Origin: an uncultured Tateyamaria sp.
Lineage (GTDB): Bacteria > Pseudomonadota > Alphaproteobacteria > Rhodobacterales > Rhodobacteraceae
Reading direction: 5' to 3'
DNA length: 64,000 nt
Assembly: GCF_947503415.1 (NCBI RefSeq)
Contig: NZ_CANNDS010000002.1
Location: 372,001-436,000, forward strand
Position numbers and translations under genes: made by a program. The notes beneath the pieces are model-generated. The model did no database searches, was not told the origin of the DNA, and worked only from the letters and a program-made list of their open reading frames with translations. This document shows, one piece after another, positions 35,983 to 44,070 of the stretch (within the stretch, counting starts at the first letter, position 1; each line of letters opens with the position of its first letter).

Positions 35983-36003
35983 AGATTATTCGCAGAATAA
36001 TCT
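35983..36003. terminator. AT-rich palindrome between convergent genes
   Basis: AGATTATTC / GAATAATCT around GCA, between the ends of the YafY and Lin0512 genes. It probably serves as a two-way terminator. Same family as 3246-3267. Confidence 0.5.
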
Positions 36004-36341
36004 CACCCCCGAACAGGCAAAAACACTTCGATGGCCGCAACCGCCATCACAGCTACATCGCCCGCAACAGGCACATCCAGACCACCCTTCTCAGGCACGA
36101 CCTCAACCGAGCCATATGGCAAGAGCCCCGCAATCACATCCACGTCCACCGCTTCGGGCCGCGGCACACCGATATGCACCACAACGCGCATCTCCTCACG
36201 GTCCACACCCAACGTCCCAAAGATGGGCAAGGATGCCCCCTGCAACGCCTGCTCCACCGCGCGCCGCGCCGCCTTGGTGTCGTCACGCCCGTGCAGATCG
36301 ACGCCCTGCGCCATCTCGATGATCAACCGCTGCTCAGTCAT
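36003..36341 (-). CDS. Lin0512 family protein, copy 2
   Basis: A 112-residue protein of the Lin0512 family (DUF of unknown function). It has the repeated pattern QRLIIEMAQGVDLHGRDDTKAARRAVEQAL and MRVVVHIGVPRPEAVD, ending in an Ala/Val-rich strand. It is a paralogue of the neighbour at 36334, and its start overlaps that gene's stop by 8 bp. Function unknown; the pair probably forms a heteromer. Confidence 0.75.
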   Translation of the reverse strand: MTEQRLIIEMAQGVDLHGRDDTKAARRAVEQALQGASLPIFGTLGVDREEMRVVVHIGVPRPEAVDVDVIAGLLPYGSVEVVPEKGGLDVPVAGDVAVMAVAAIEVFLPVRG

Positions 36342-36681
36342 GAGGGAACTCCACCGATACAACCAGCGCGGCCTGCGCCATTACGGTCGGGTTCCCAACG
36401 CCTTCGGGCCGCGCCACATCAAGCCCGCCATGCCCCACAACAAATGACGTCTCGCCATAGGGAAACACCTCGGCCAGCACAGACGTATCCACCAGATCAG
36501 GCTGCGCACAGCCAATATGCACCTCGATGCGCATATCCTCTTTGCTCACGCCCAGATATTCGGCCAAATTGATCGAATTGCGCCAAAGTGCAGCCCGCAC
36601 AGCCCGCGCAGCGGCCTCCGTATAACTGCCCCGGCGCAACGACGTGCCCAGACCAAACTCCACAATCATCGGCCCACTCAT
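36334..36681 (-). CDS. Lin0512 family protein, copy 1
   Basis: A 115-residue paralogue of the next gene, with MIVEFGLGTSLRRGSYTEAAARAVRAAL and MRIEVHIGCAQPDLVD in the matching places. The start ATG at 36681 overlaps the ABC ATPase stop (ATGA), so it is made with the transporter parts. Function unknown. Confidence 0.75.
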   Translation of the reverse strand: MSGPMIVEFGLGTSLRRGSYTEAAARAVRAALWRNSINLAEYLGVSKEDMRIEVHIGCAQPDLVDTSVLAEVFPYGETSFVVGHGGLDVARPEGVGNPTVMAQAALVVSVEFPHD

Positions 36682-37766
36682 GCAGCGCCCTCCTCGGTCG
36701 GGAATACAAAACACTTGTCGCGCCGGATGCGCAGCCACATAACGGTGTCCGCTTGCGGCAGGAACACGCCCGGCACGGTCGCCTTGATCAGCGCCCCATC
36801 GTCATCAAGACAAAACTCCACAAGGCTCTCATTGCCCATGAATCGCGCCCGGATCACCCGCGCCCGCGCCGCCGTCCCCTCGGCGGCCGTCGGTCCCGGC
36901 CCGACGCCTGCCCGGTCAAAATCAATCTTCACATGCTGGGGCCGAAACACGATGTCCACGGGTGTGCCATCCGGCACACCGGGCGCCAGAAACCGGCCAA
37001 AAGGCGTCATGGCCAGCGCACCCTCGACCACAGACCGCAACCGGTTCGCATCACTGAAAAACGCCACCGCCGCCCGATCTACGGGCCGCGTATAGACGTT
37101 ATACGGCGCACCCTGCTGCACAATCTGCCCATCGCGCATCAGCGCAATCTCGTCGGCCATGCGCATGGCTTCTTCAGGCTCATGGGTGACCAGCAATACG
37201 CCCGTATCCTCTTCCTTGAGGATCGCCAGCGTTTCGTCCCGGATACCATCGCGCAAACGGTTATCGAGGCCCGAAAACGGCTCGTCCATCAGCATGATGC
37301 GCGGCTTCGGAGCCAGGGCGCGAGCCAGCGCAATACGCTGCTGTTCACCGCCCGACAACTGATGCGGATACATGTCGATGAAACGCGACATGCGCACACG
37401 CGCCAGCATCTCCTCCACCCGCGCCCGTTTTTCATCGCGCGACCCGGACAGGCCGTAAGCGACATTGCCCTCAACACTCAGATGCGGAAACAGGGCAAAG
37501 TCCTGAAACATCAGACCAATCTCGCGCCGTTCCGGCGGGACACGAAACTTGGTGTCGCAGATCAGCTTGCCATCGACATAGATCTCGCCGCTGTCCTGCA
37601 TCTCGACGCCCGCAATCATACGCAGGGTCGTGGATTTGCCGCAGCCCGACGGCCCCAGCAGGCACGTCACCTGCCCCGGCTTGATCGACAGACTGACTCC
37701 ATCAACCACACGACGCCCGCCAAAGCTGCGCACCAGATTGCGAATTTCCAGCCGAGGTGCCGTCAC
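36678..37766 (-). CDS. ABC transporter ATPase (PotA/FbpC type) without a permease
   Basis: A 362-residue ABC ATPase with Walker A GPSGCGKST, signature LSGGEQQRIALARAL, Walker B IMLMDEPFSGLD, switch HEPEEA and a C-terminal TOBE-type domain of about 110 residues. The family normally drives Fe3+, polyamine or sulfate importers, yet no permease or binding protein is encoded nearby. The gene sits between a Na+/solute symporter and two Lin0512 genes. The start is taken as GTG 37766; TTG 37787 is possible. Confidence 0.8.
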   Translation of the reverse strand: MTAPRLEIRNLVRSFGGRRVVDGVSLSIKPGQVTCLLGPSGCGKSTTLRMIAGVEMQDSGEIYVDGKLICDTKFRVPPERREIGLMFQDFALFPHLSVEGNVAYGLSGSRDEKRARVEEMLARVRMSRFIDMYPHQLSGGEQQRIALARALAPKPRIMLMDEPFSGLDNRLRDGIRDETLAILKEEDTGVLLVTHEPEEAMRMADEIALMRDGQIVQQGAPYNVYTRPVDRAAVAFFSDANRLRSVVEGALAMTPFGRFLAPGVPDGTPVDIVFRPQHVKIDFDRAGVGPGPTAAEGTAARARVIRARFMGNESLVEFCLDDDGALIKATVPGVFLPQADTVMWLRIRRDKCFVFPTEEGAA

Positions 37767-37802
37767 AATGCGCCCATTCCCGATCAAAACAGTCGGGAGG
37801 TA

Positions 37803-39173
37803 TCAGGCCCGACGCGCGCCCGCAAGCACCGCCGCAAAGCCCACGATCAGAACGGCCACACAAATCACCAGCAACTGCTCGTATTTATGGCCTTCGGGCA
37901 GTACAGCGGCCACACCGGGCCAAGCCCGCCCGAAATAGGCCAGCGCGCCCAGTATCGCCGCCCCAAACGCCACCAGATAAGACCACTTGGGCACGCTCCG
38001 CCCCATAACCAAGCCCACAATCAACACAGGCGTCAGGAACATCGACGCCGTACCACTGACCGCCACCGCATCGAACAGCGTCGCATTGCCCCAAAGGGTC
38101 AGAGCCGCCCCCAACACCATGAAAACAACCATCACAACCCGCCCCCCCATCAGCGTGCGCGGGGCGAGCGCCCATTCCTCGACCACCAACCGGGCCGAGG
38201 ATGACAGTGCGGAATCCAGCGTCGACATCGCCGACACCAACAGCGACAGCATGAGCAAGGCAAAGACCCAAACGGGGAACATTGTCCCCCACGTGCCGAT
38301 CAACTCGCCCTGATACTCCGCCCCCAAAAGACCCGCCTGAATGCCAAAGAATCCAAAGCCGATGATGCACAAGGTGGACACCCAGAACGCATGCAGGAAC
38401 GATCGCCGCGTCGTCTCCTCATCCGCGATAAACCCGCGGTCCATCATCACCGGGTCATGGGCAGGGTACGAAAACACCTGCAACGCAGCCACCGCCAGCA
38501 ACACCCAGCCGTTCCACGCACCCGCCGTGCCGGATGCTGTCAACACAGCGCCCAGCGAAAACCCAGGGGCCAGCACCAGATACAGAAAGGCGATGCCAAA
38601 AACGGCCAGAAACACCACCATCTGCACCACATCCGTGCGCAACGCGGCACTCAACCCACCCCACGCGGAATAGGCCAACCCAACAACAGCCACGATCACA
38701 ATTGCCCATGTGGCACTGCCCTCGATCACCGCCCCGGCAATTAGGCCCACGACCAGCAAATTGGCAAACACCTCAGACAGCAGGCGCAGCGCAATCACGA
38801 CGTTGTACGCTCCGGTGCCAGCGGTCCCAAACCGCGCACCCAGCCAGTCCTGCACAGACCCGGCCCCTTGCGCCCGCAACCGCGCCACGATGAAGCCGCC
38901 ACTCAGAAAACTGCCGTAATAGGCGGCATAAGCCAGCGTGCCCGCGATGCCATAGAAATAGCCCAGAATGGCAGCGTTCATCAGGCTGCGCGCAAAAATC
39001 CACGTGGTCACCTGACTCAGCACCAGCACCCAAAGCCCCGGTGCCTGCCCGCCGATATGCCCGGCAAAGAACCCCTCCACAGACGCCCGCCGCGGGGCCG
39101 CCAACACACTCGCCCCGATCAATATGACAAACAGGACGATCAAAACGGCTGGGCTCATGGCAAGGTCTTTCAT
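37803..39173 (-). CDS. Sodium:solute symporter family protein
   Basis: A 456-residue membrane protein with about 13 segments. It is of the SSS family (GGxxAPGLWVL, SVQDWLGARFG, AYSAWGGLSAALRTDVVQM and the STLDSALSS motif). It should couple solute uptake to Na+. The substrate is not evident. First gene of a leftward operon with the ABC ATPase and both Lin0512 genes. Start 39173 (or ATG 39158). Confidence 0.85.
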   Translation of the reverse strand: MKDLAMSPAVLIVLFVILIGASVLAAPRRASVEGFFAGHIGGQAPGLWVLVLSQVTTWIFARSLMNAAILGYFYGIAGTLAYAAYYGSFLSGGFIVARLRAQGAGSVQDWLGARFGTAGTGAYNVVIALRLLSEVFANLLVVGLIAGAVIEGSATWAIVIVAVVGLAYSAWGGLSAALRTDVVQMVVFLAVFGIAFLYLVLAPGFSLGAVLTASGTAGAWNGWVLLAVAALQVFSYPAHDPVMMDRGFIADEETTRRSFLHAFWVSTLCIIGFGFFGIQAGLLGAEYQGELIGTWGTMFPVWVFALLMLSLLVSAMSTLDSALSSSARLVVEEWALAPRTLMGGRVVMVVFMVLGAALTLWGNATLFDAVAVSGTASMFLTPVLIVGLVMGRSVPKWSYLVAFGAAILGALAYFGRAWPGVAAVLPEGHKYEQLLVICVAVLIVGFAAVLAGARRA

Positions 39174-39257
39174 GCTGGTTTTTCAGCGACCTAGCAGGGT
39201 GCCTTGCGCACGGCCACCGGGCTGACAGGTTTGTGAACCACACAGTTCCAAAATGTG

Positions 39258-39432
39258 AAGTCCTTGTCTCGGAGCCACCCTCGCTTGATCGACGTGGGAC
39301 GGAAAGAAGGCGGTTTGCCAAGTGAAATCGCCGAGGGGCCCCGCATGCGGGGAGACGGCTATTTCACTTGGGAAGACGACAGCTTTCTGTCACGCCAAAG
39401 ATCATGCGCAGGGTGGACCCGGGACAAGAGGC
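39258..39432 (+). ncRNA. ssrS: Rod-shaped structured RNA, 6S-RNA-like
   Basis: About 170 nt fold into one long rod. The outer stem is CTTGTCTCGG (39263-39272) with 39419-39428. Next come CCACCCT with AGGGTGG, TGATC with GATCA, and GACGGAAAG with CTTTCTGTC. An 11 x 11 nt open bubble (39307-39317 / 39372-39382) follows, then CCAAGTGAAAT with ATTTCACTTGG, GCCG/CGGC and a CCCCG-CATG-CGGGG tip. Length, single rod and symmetric central bubble are the hallmarks of 6S RNA. The rod reads on both strands, so the plus strand is a guess based on the longer upstream space. No ygfA is next to it. Confidence 0.45.
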
Positions 39433-39463
39433 TTGTCTTGGTGAGCCCGAAGCCAAACACATT

Positions 39464-39512
39464 GGGTCGGTGGGCGGGCGAATTGGCGCAGCCAAGAGAG
39501 CGCCCCACCGAC
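39464..39512. terminator. Nested hairpin repeat, copy 2 (after AlkC-like gene)
   Basis: The outer arms GGTCGGTGG / CCACCGACC enclose TTGGC-GCA-GCCAA. It ends two bases from the stop codon of the leftward AlkC-like gene. Same two-stem layout as 20650-20704, so it probably ends that transcript. Confidence 0.5.
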
Positions 39513-39513
39513 C

Positions 39514-40641
39514 TCACACAATCTCGAAACTTGCTTCCGCCCGGTCCACGCCGTTCACCTGCACCACCAGCCCGTGGCTCCCGGGATGCAGTTCAAAGGT
39601 CGTCGCATTGGCCTTCAGCTTGTGCACTTTCTTCAACACCAAAGGGGTGCCCGGCTTCACCTCAGCCACCTTCAACTTGAACACCTTTTCACCCGTTTTC
39701 CCGTTGGGACGCGCAAAGCGGATGCGATAATCCACCAGCACGGGCAGCGCGTCACCAGCCTCCAAAGTCACGGAAAATTCCAGTGCCTCGCCCAAAGCAA
39801 CAGACGGCGTCGCAACGTCCAAAGACACGGACACATCCGCATCCCCACGATAGCCCAACATGTCCATCGCCCCCGCATGCCCGTCCTTGACCAAGGTGCG
39901 CAGCGCATGACGGCGCATCCAATCGCGTTCCTTGGCACCCTGGGACCCATCCGCCTCCCACGCAGACAATCGCCCCAACACCGCCTCCGGGTCCGACTTC
40001 GCCACGTCATTCAGATGGTTCGCCACCGACCGCGTCACAAATCGTGTGGGATCCGCCTGCAACCGTTCCAGCAACGGCAAGGTCTGGTCCTGCGTCAGCT
40101 CCACCTTGCGCGCCCATGGCAATTTGGGGCGCGTCCCCTCGCTGACCAACCGGCGCACATGGTAATTCCCGTCCCCCGCCCACGTGGCAAGCCGCGCCAA
40201 TGTCTCCTCCGGCCAACGGTTCAGGAAAGGTCGGATATAGAACTCCATCGAAAACCGTTGCGTGGCGGCATAAAGCAGATCAAGCGCCCGGTCGCGATGC
40301 GCCTCAAGCCCGTGTCGCACCGCCAGCACACCCGGCACCGCATGAATGAACCGGCCAAAATCGTTATCGCGCAGGGACGGATCCAGCCGAGGCGGCATCG
40401 CCGCCTCCAACTGATCCGCCATGGCAGGGAAATCCGACGCCAAATGCGGTTCCGCACAATCCGCGAACCAATCCAGACACTCCATCAAGGACCGCTCGGC
40501 AATCCCCGACAGCGCCGCCACATGGAAACCGTCCCGGTCGAAGCCGGGCACGCCTGCCGCGAACTCATCCGCCAGATCGCCCAGACTGTCCGCATTGAAC
40601 AGCTGGTCTTTCAACGAAAAGGTGGCAGGCGCTTTGGCCAT
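39514..40641 (-). CDS. AlkC-like DNA alkylation repair protein
   Basis: A 375-residue protein. The N-terminal 260 residues are helical repeats of the HEAT-like alkylpurine glycosylase kind, with the AlkC-type opening (LKDQLFNADSLGDLADEF) and paired Trp/Asp-rich helices (RRHALRTLVKDG). The last ~110 residues are beta-rich and Ig-like, as reported for one AlkC class. It would remove alkylated adenine from DNA. Start at 40641 overlaps the SDR stop by one base (TAATG). Family assignment is by pattern, not by search. Confidence 0.65.
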   Translation of the reverse strand: MAKAPATFSLKDQLFNADSLGDLADEFAAGVPGFDRDGFHVAALSGIAERSLMECLDWFADCAEPHLASDFPAMADQLEAAMPPRLDPSLRDNDFGRFIHAVPGVLAVRHGLEAHRDRALDLLYAATQRFSMEFYIRPFLNRWPEETLARLATWAGDGNYHVRRLVSEGTRPKLPWARKVELTQDQTLPLLERLQADPTRFVTRSVANHLNDVAKSDPEAVLGRLSAWEADGSQGAKERDWMRRHALRTLVKDGHAGAMDMLGYRGDADVSVSLDVATPSVALGEALEFSVTLEAGDALPVLVDYRIRFARPNGKTGEKVFKLKVAEVKPGTPLVLKKVHKLKANATTFELHPGSHGLVVQVNGVDRAEASFEIV

Positions 40642-41420
40642 TAAATCGTCGCCACGGTCGCACCGCCGTCCAGCAGCAGGTTCTGCCCGACGATAAAGCC
40701 CGCATGCTGCGAGCACAGAAACGCACAAGCCGCGCCAAACTCGTCCCGCGTGCCATACCGCCCGGCAGGAATGGTCGCGGCACGCTCGGCGCGCGCCTCC
40801 TCCAGCGTGATCCCCTTTGCGGCAACGACACCACCATCCAAAGCATCCGCCCGGTCGGTCGCGTGAATGCCCGGCAGCAGGTTGTTGATGGTGACACCCT
40901 TGTTCGCCACCTGACGCGAAGTCCCGGCGACATAGCCCGTCAGCCCCGCACGGGCCGAATTCGACAGACCCAACACCGGAATGGGCGCTTTCACCGATTG
41001 GGAGGTGATGTTGACGACCCGACCCCAACCACGGTCCATCATGCCCGGCACCAACGCCTTGATGAGGGCAATGGGGGCCAGCATATTGGCATCCAGCGCC
41101 TTGATGAAATCCTCGCGGTCCCAGTCATGCCACATGCCGGGGGGCGGGCCGCCCGCGTTGTTGACCAGAATGTCGGCATCGCCTGCGGCTTCGATCAACG
41201 CACCCTGCCCGTCCGCCGTGGTCACGTCGACGGCCACGGTCTGCACATCGACCCCATGGGCCGCTCGGATGGCTTCGGCCGATGCCTCCAGCGCTTCGGA
41301 CCCGCGCGCATTCATCACCAGATGCACACCGGCCGCCGCCAATGCCTCGGCACAGCCCAGGCCCAACCCCTTGGACGACGCACACACAACCGCCCGCTTG
41401 CCTGCAATTCCCAGATCCAT
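40641..41420 (-). CDS. SDR-like protein with altered catalytic residues
   Basis: A 259-residue SDR fold (AVVCASSKGLGLG cofactor loop; VNNAGGPPPG). The usual Tyr-x-x-x-Lys pair is changed: in GLSNSARAGLTG the Tyr place is Ser and the Lys place is Arg. This fits an atypical SDR subgroup that lacks the normal active site. It may bind a dinucleotide without normal reduction. Start at 41420, eight bases from GGGAG. Translationally coupled to the AlkC-like gene. Confidence 0.75.
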   Translation of the reverse strand: MDLGIAGKRAVVCASSKGLGLGCAEALAAAGVHLVMNARGSEALEASAEAIRAAHGVDVQTVAVDVTTADGQGALIEAAGDADILVNNAGGPPPGMWHDWDREDFIKALDANMLAPIALIKALVPGMMDRGWGRVVNITSQSVKAPIPVLGLSNSARAGLTGYVAGTSRQVANKGVTINNLLPGIHATDRADALDGGVVAAKGITLEEARAERAATIPAGRYGTRDEFGAACAFLCSQHAGFIVGQNLLLDGGATVATI

Positions 41421-41559
41421 CATCGCTCTCCCTGTCAATTCTCGGACCAAGAGGTAACGGCCCGATCACCAATGTGCCAGCAAAAGGCCGAACTGTTGAC
41501 CGACAGGCGACACAATTCTACGTTAGCGCTCTACCAAACACTTCTGAGCAGCCAAGCAG

Positions 41560-42561
41560 ATGACAGACACCGCGCCTTCGCCCGCACAAAGCCTGCCCGT
41601 CTTTCGCGCGCATGACTTTGTGGTCAGCGAGGGGGCCAATCTGGGTGACACGCTGGCCTGCGCAGATGACCTGCTGCTGGATGACGCCTATATGCTGGCG
41701 CCCATGGCACAGCCGGTCCGGCTGTCGATCCATGCGACCGATACATCACATCTGACCGTTGCGCCGGGCAGCGCTTGCGGCACACCCGGTGCGGCCATCC
41801 ACCTGGACTGCGCGCTGACACTGATGTCACCGGACGGGCAGATTACCGACGCCGTGGTGATGGTGGAGGTTGATGACGCGGGGCACATCGAACAGATCTA
41901 CCTGTTGCCACTGGCTGCGCTGAGCCCACGCACGCCCTACGCCCTGGTCGGCATTGATCCTGACGACGCGCGGACGAAGTTTGCACATATGGCCTGTGCC
42001 CGGTTTACCCGTGGCACCCATATCACCATGTCCTCCGGCGCCCAGAAACCGATCGAAGAACTGGCCGTGGGCGACCGCATCCTGACGCGCAACGATGGCG
42101 TGCAAGAGGTGCGCTGGGTCGGCCAGTCCACCGTCCGGGCCACCGGCGACTTTGCCCCGATCCGTATCCGCGCAGGCACATTGAACAACGACCGCGACCT
42201 GATCGTGTCGCCGGATCATCGGCTTTTCATTTACCAACGTCAGGACCGCCTCGGTGCCGGTCGCTCCGAATTGCTGGTCAAGGCGCGGCACCTTGTGAAC
42301 GGCGACAGCGTGACGGTGCAGGATGGCGGCTTTGTCGACTATTTCGAGCTGCTCTTCGACACGCATCAGATCATCTATGCCGAAGGGATCGCGGCGGAAT
42401 CGATGTTGATCGACACCCGCACCAAACCGGTCGTGCCCGAGGACGTGTCAGCCCTGCTGACGCAGCACACGGCTGCCGGTCTTTCCGGGCTCGATGTCAC
42501 GGAAACCCTGCTCGACCGCCCCGACGCGGCGGAACTGCTGCGGCGGGCGTCGACGCGTTGA
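41560..42561 (+). CDS. Hint-domain protein (cysteine replaced)
   Basis: A 333-residue protein: an N-terminal 140-residue acidic module, then a Hint_2 domain (RFTRGTHITMSSGAQKPIEE, VGDRILTRNDGVQEVRWVGQ, NDRDLIVSPDHRLFIYQ, LLFDTHQIIYAEG) and an acidic tail. At the position of the catalytic cysteine stands Arg148, with Cys146 two residues earlier, so self-cleavage is doubtful. Not obviously exported. Alone on the plus strand and divergent from the SDR operon. Confidence 0.7.
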   Translation: MTDTAPSPAQSLPVFRAHDFVVSEGANLGDTLACADDLLLDDAYMLAPMAQPVRLSIHATDTSHLTVAPGSACGTPGAAIHLDCALTLMSPDGQITDAVVMVEVDDAGHIEQIYLLPLAALSPRTPYALVGIDPDDARTKFAHMACARFTRGTHITMSSGAQKPIEELAVGDRILTRNDGVQEVRWVGQSTVRATGDFAPIRIRAGTLNNDRDLIVSPDHRLFIYQRQDRLGAGRSELLVKARHLVNGDSVTVQDGGFVDYFELLFDTHQIIYAEGIAAESMLIDTRTKPVVPEDVSALLTQHTAAGLSGLDVTETLLDRPDAAELLRRASTR

Positions 42562-42650
42562 AATGCCTTGACGTGCCTCAACAATCTGCCATCCACGTTG
42601 TCAATCAAGTAAGCTGACCTGCACAGGCCCAAGTCTCGGATAGACGATAG

Positions 42651-43115
42651 ATGAAAAACATATTCACGATAATCTTGCTGCTTGGTCTGTTGGCTGCATG
42701 CGACGACACCAAACCAGGTTCGGACGTACTACCGTCTCGCGTCGATGAAGAGGTTTTGGCGGCCATGCCTGACTGCTCATACACTCTGAGTAGCGGCTTG
42801 ATCCGAAGCAAGTCAGGCCGCGGGAAATACCAAGTGTCGGCCAGAACAAAGTATTATCCCGAAACCCCTGCTGACGACGCAATTCGGTTTGTTCTCGGCA
42901 ATGCTCCCCCGAGTTGCAGTTTTATTTTTTTTCGCATCGGTGGCAGACCTGAGACATATGCCACGAGCATTGCCAGAAGCCTTGTTGCGGAGGGATGGCG
43001 CCAATCGGCCGATCAACCCAGAAATTTCAGTAAGCAAAGCGTGGAAATTGAACTAGAAACTGTTCGCATAGAAAAAGACGTCTATCGTGTCACACTTGGT
43101 CGTGTTGGGAGTTGA
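42651..43115 (+). CDS. Putative lipoprotein, AT-rich gene
   Basis: A 154-residue lipoprotein with lipobox LLAAC (Cys17) and a mature part with two further cysteines. Family not recognised. The gene is clearly more AT-rich than its neighbours (runs such as TTTTATTTTTTTTC), which suggests a different source. It has no operon partner. Confidence 0.65.
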   Translation: MKNIFTIILLLGLLAACDDTKPGSDVLPSRVDEEVLAAMPDCSYTLSSGLIRSKSGRGKYQVSARTKYYPETPADDAIRFVLGNAPPSCSFIFFRIGGRPETYATSIARSLVAEGWRQSADQPRNFSKQSVEIELETVRIEKDVYRVTLGRVGS

Positions 43116-43182
43116 AAACGCGTTCAGAGTACGGTTTTGACGCCTTTTGCCTGACCAGTGTTCAACTCCCGTTCACCAATTA

Positions 43183-43548
43183 CTACATCCCGTAGAAGAA
43201 CTCTTCCCGCACAATCTTGTCGTTCGCGACATGGTACACCGCGACCTCTTTCATGTCGCTGACCTCACCATTTTCCTTGTTCTTGGCCTTCACCTCGAAC
43301 ACCACCGCAAACCGGTCATCGCCATGCGGGAACGGATCGGACACCTTCGCATCCAGCAACTCAAACGTCGCATCCCACCAGGCATGCTTGCCTTTCAGGG
43401 CGTCCATTCCTTTGGCTTCGCGGCCCTCTCCCATATCAACTGGCTCGACCGACACCGCGTCCGCGGCATAGAGCTTTTCCAGGTTCTCGGTCTCGCGCCC
43501 CTCGCGGCAGCCTGCAACCAATGCGTCAGCGATCTCTTTCAGTGCCAT
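43183..43548 (-). CDS. SnoaL/NTF2-like small protein
   Basis: A 121-residue cone-fold protein of the SnoaL/NTF2 type (LVAGCREGRETENLEKLYA, DAVSVEP, FAVVFEVKAKN, KEVAVYHVANDKIVREEFFY). The start ATG at 43548 has AGGAGG upstream. It may be a small isomerase or a binding protein; the true ligand is unknown. The BrnA-like gene lies 49 bp upstream. Confidence 0.7.
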   Translation of the reverse strand: MALKEIADALVAGCREGRETENLEKLYAADAVSVEPVDMGEGREAKGMDALKGKHAWWDATFELLDAKVSDPFPHGDDRFAVVFEVKAKNKENGEVSDMKEVAVYHVANDKIVREEFFYGM

Positions 43549-43597
43549 GTTGTCGTCCTCCTGTGGCTGAAGACAAACTACGGTGGACCACTGACAG

Positions 43598-43990
43598 TTA
43601 TTGGCAGGAGGGGTCCGCCCCCCGTTCCATCGCCTCGCGCTGCGCTTCCAGCCGACGGGCCAAGGCGTCCATCTCAAGCTTCATCCGCGGCATCGGATCA
43701 TCGCCGATATGCGCAGCGATCTGCCCTCCCAACAAAGCCGACCAATAGATGCGCAGCACGTCGTTCATCCGTTGGGAATAGTTCGGGCCAAGCTTGCGAA
43801 ACCACTTCACCATGTCCGCATCCAGCCGAATGGTCACGCGCGTCTTGTGCGGTGCCACCCCGTCAAAACTGTCCAGCCCGTTCCAGGCCAGCGGGATCAT
43901 CTCGTCGATCTGCTTGCGGCGCATGGCGTCCTGATGACGGTCCAACGTGACCTGCAAATCAAGCTGCGCTTTGCGCTGGCTCTGTAACAT
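43598..43990 (-). CDS. BrnA-like antitoxin without a toxin partner
   Basis: A 130-residue protein whose C-terminal half matches the BrnA-type DNA-binding antitoxin pattern (TRVTIRLDADMVKWFRKLG, YSQRMNDVLRIYW). The N-terminal 40 residues are basic and polar. A BrnT toxin gene would be expected just upstream, but only 166 bp separate this start from the divergent prfC gene. It may be a solitary regulator. GGGAG lies seven bases before ATG 43990. Confidence 0.7.
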   Translation of the reverse strand: MLQSQRKAQLDLQVTLDRHQDAMRRKQIDEMIPLAWNGLDSFDGVAPHKTRVTIRLDADMVKWFRKLGPNYSQRMNDVLRIYWSALLGGQIAAHIGDDPMPRMKLEMDALARRLEAQREAMERGADPSCQ

Positions 43991-44070
43991 ACCCCATCTC
44001 CCGGTTTGGCTCATCTGCACGCGCAAGGTTGTCACCAAAGCATTAACGCGGCCTGAGCGATGCGTGCGTT

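Noticed and set aside
36588-38204. 538-codon open frame on the plus strand opposite the ABC ATPase and symporter genes
   Set aside because: The minus-strand genes carry intact Walker and symporter motifs; the plus frame has none.
39174-39513. RNase P RNA, tmRNA or SRP RNA in the gap after the symporter gene
   Set aside because: None of the conserved cores (GGAAAGTCC, the tag-coding piece, GGAAGGAAGC) is present; the rod shape with a bubble fits 6S RNA better.
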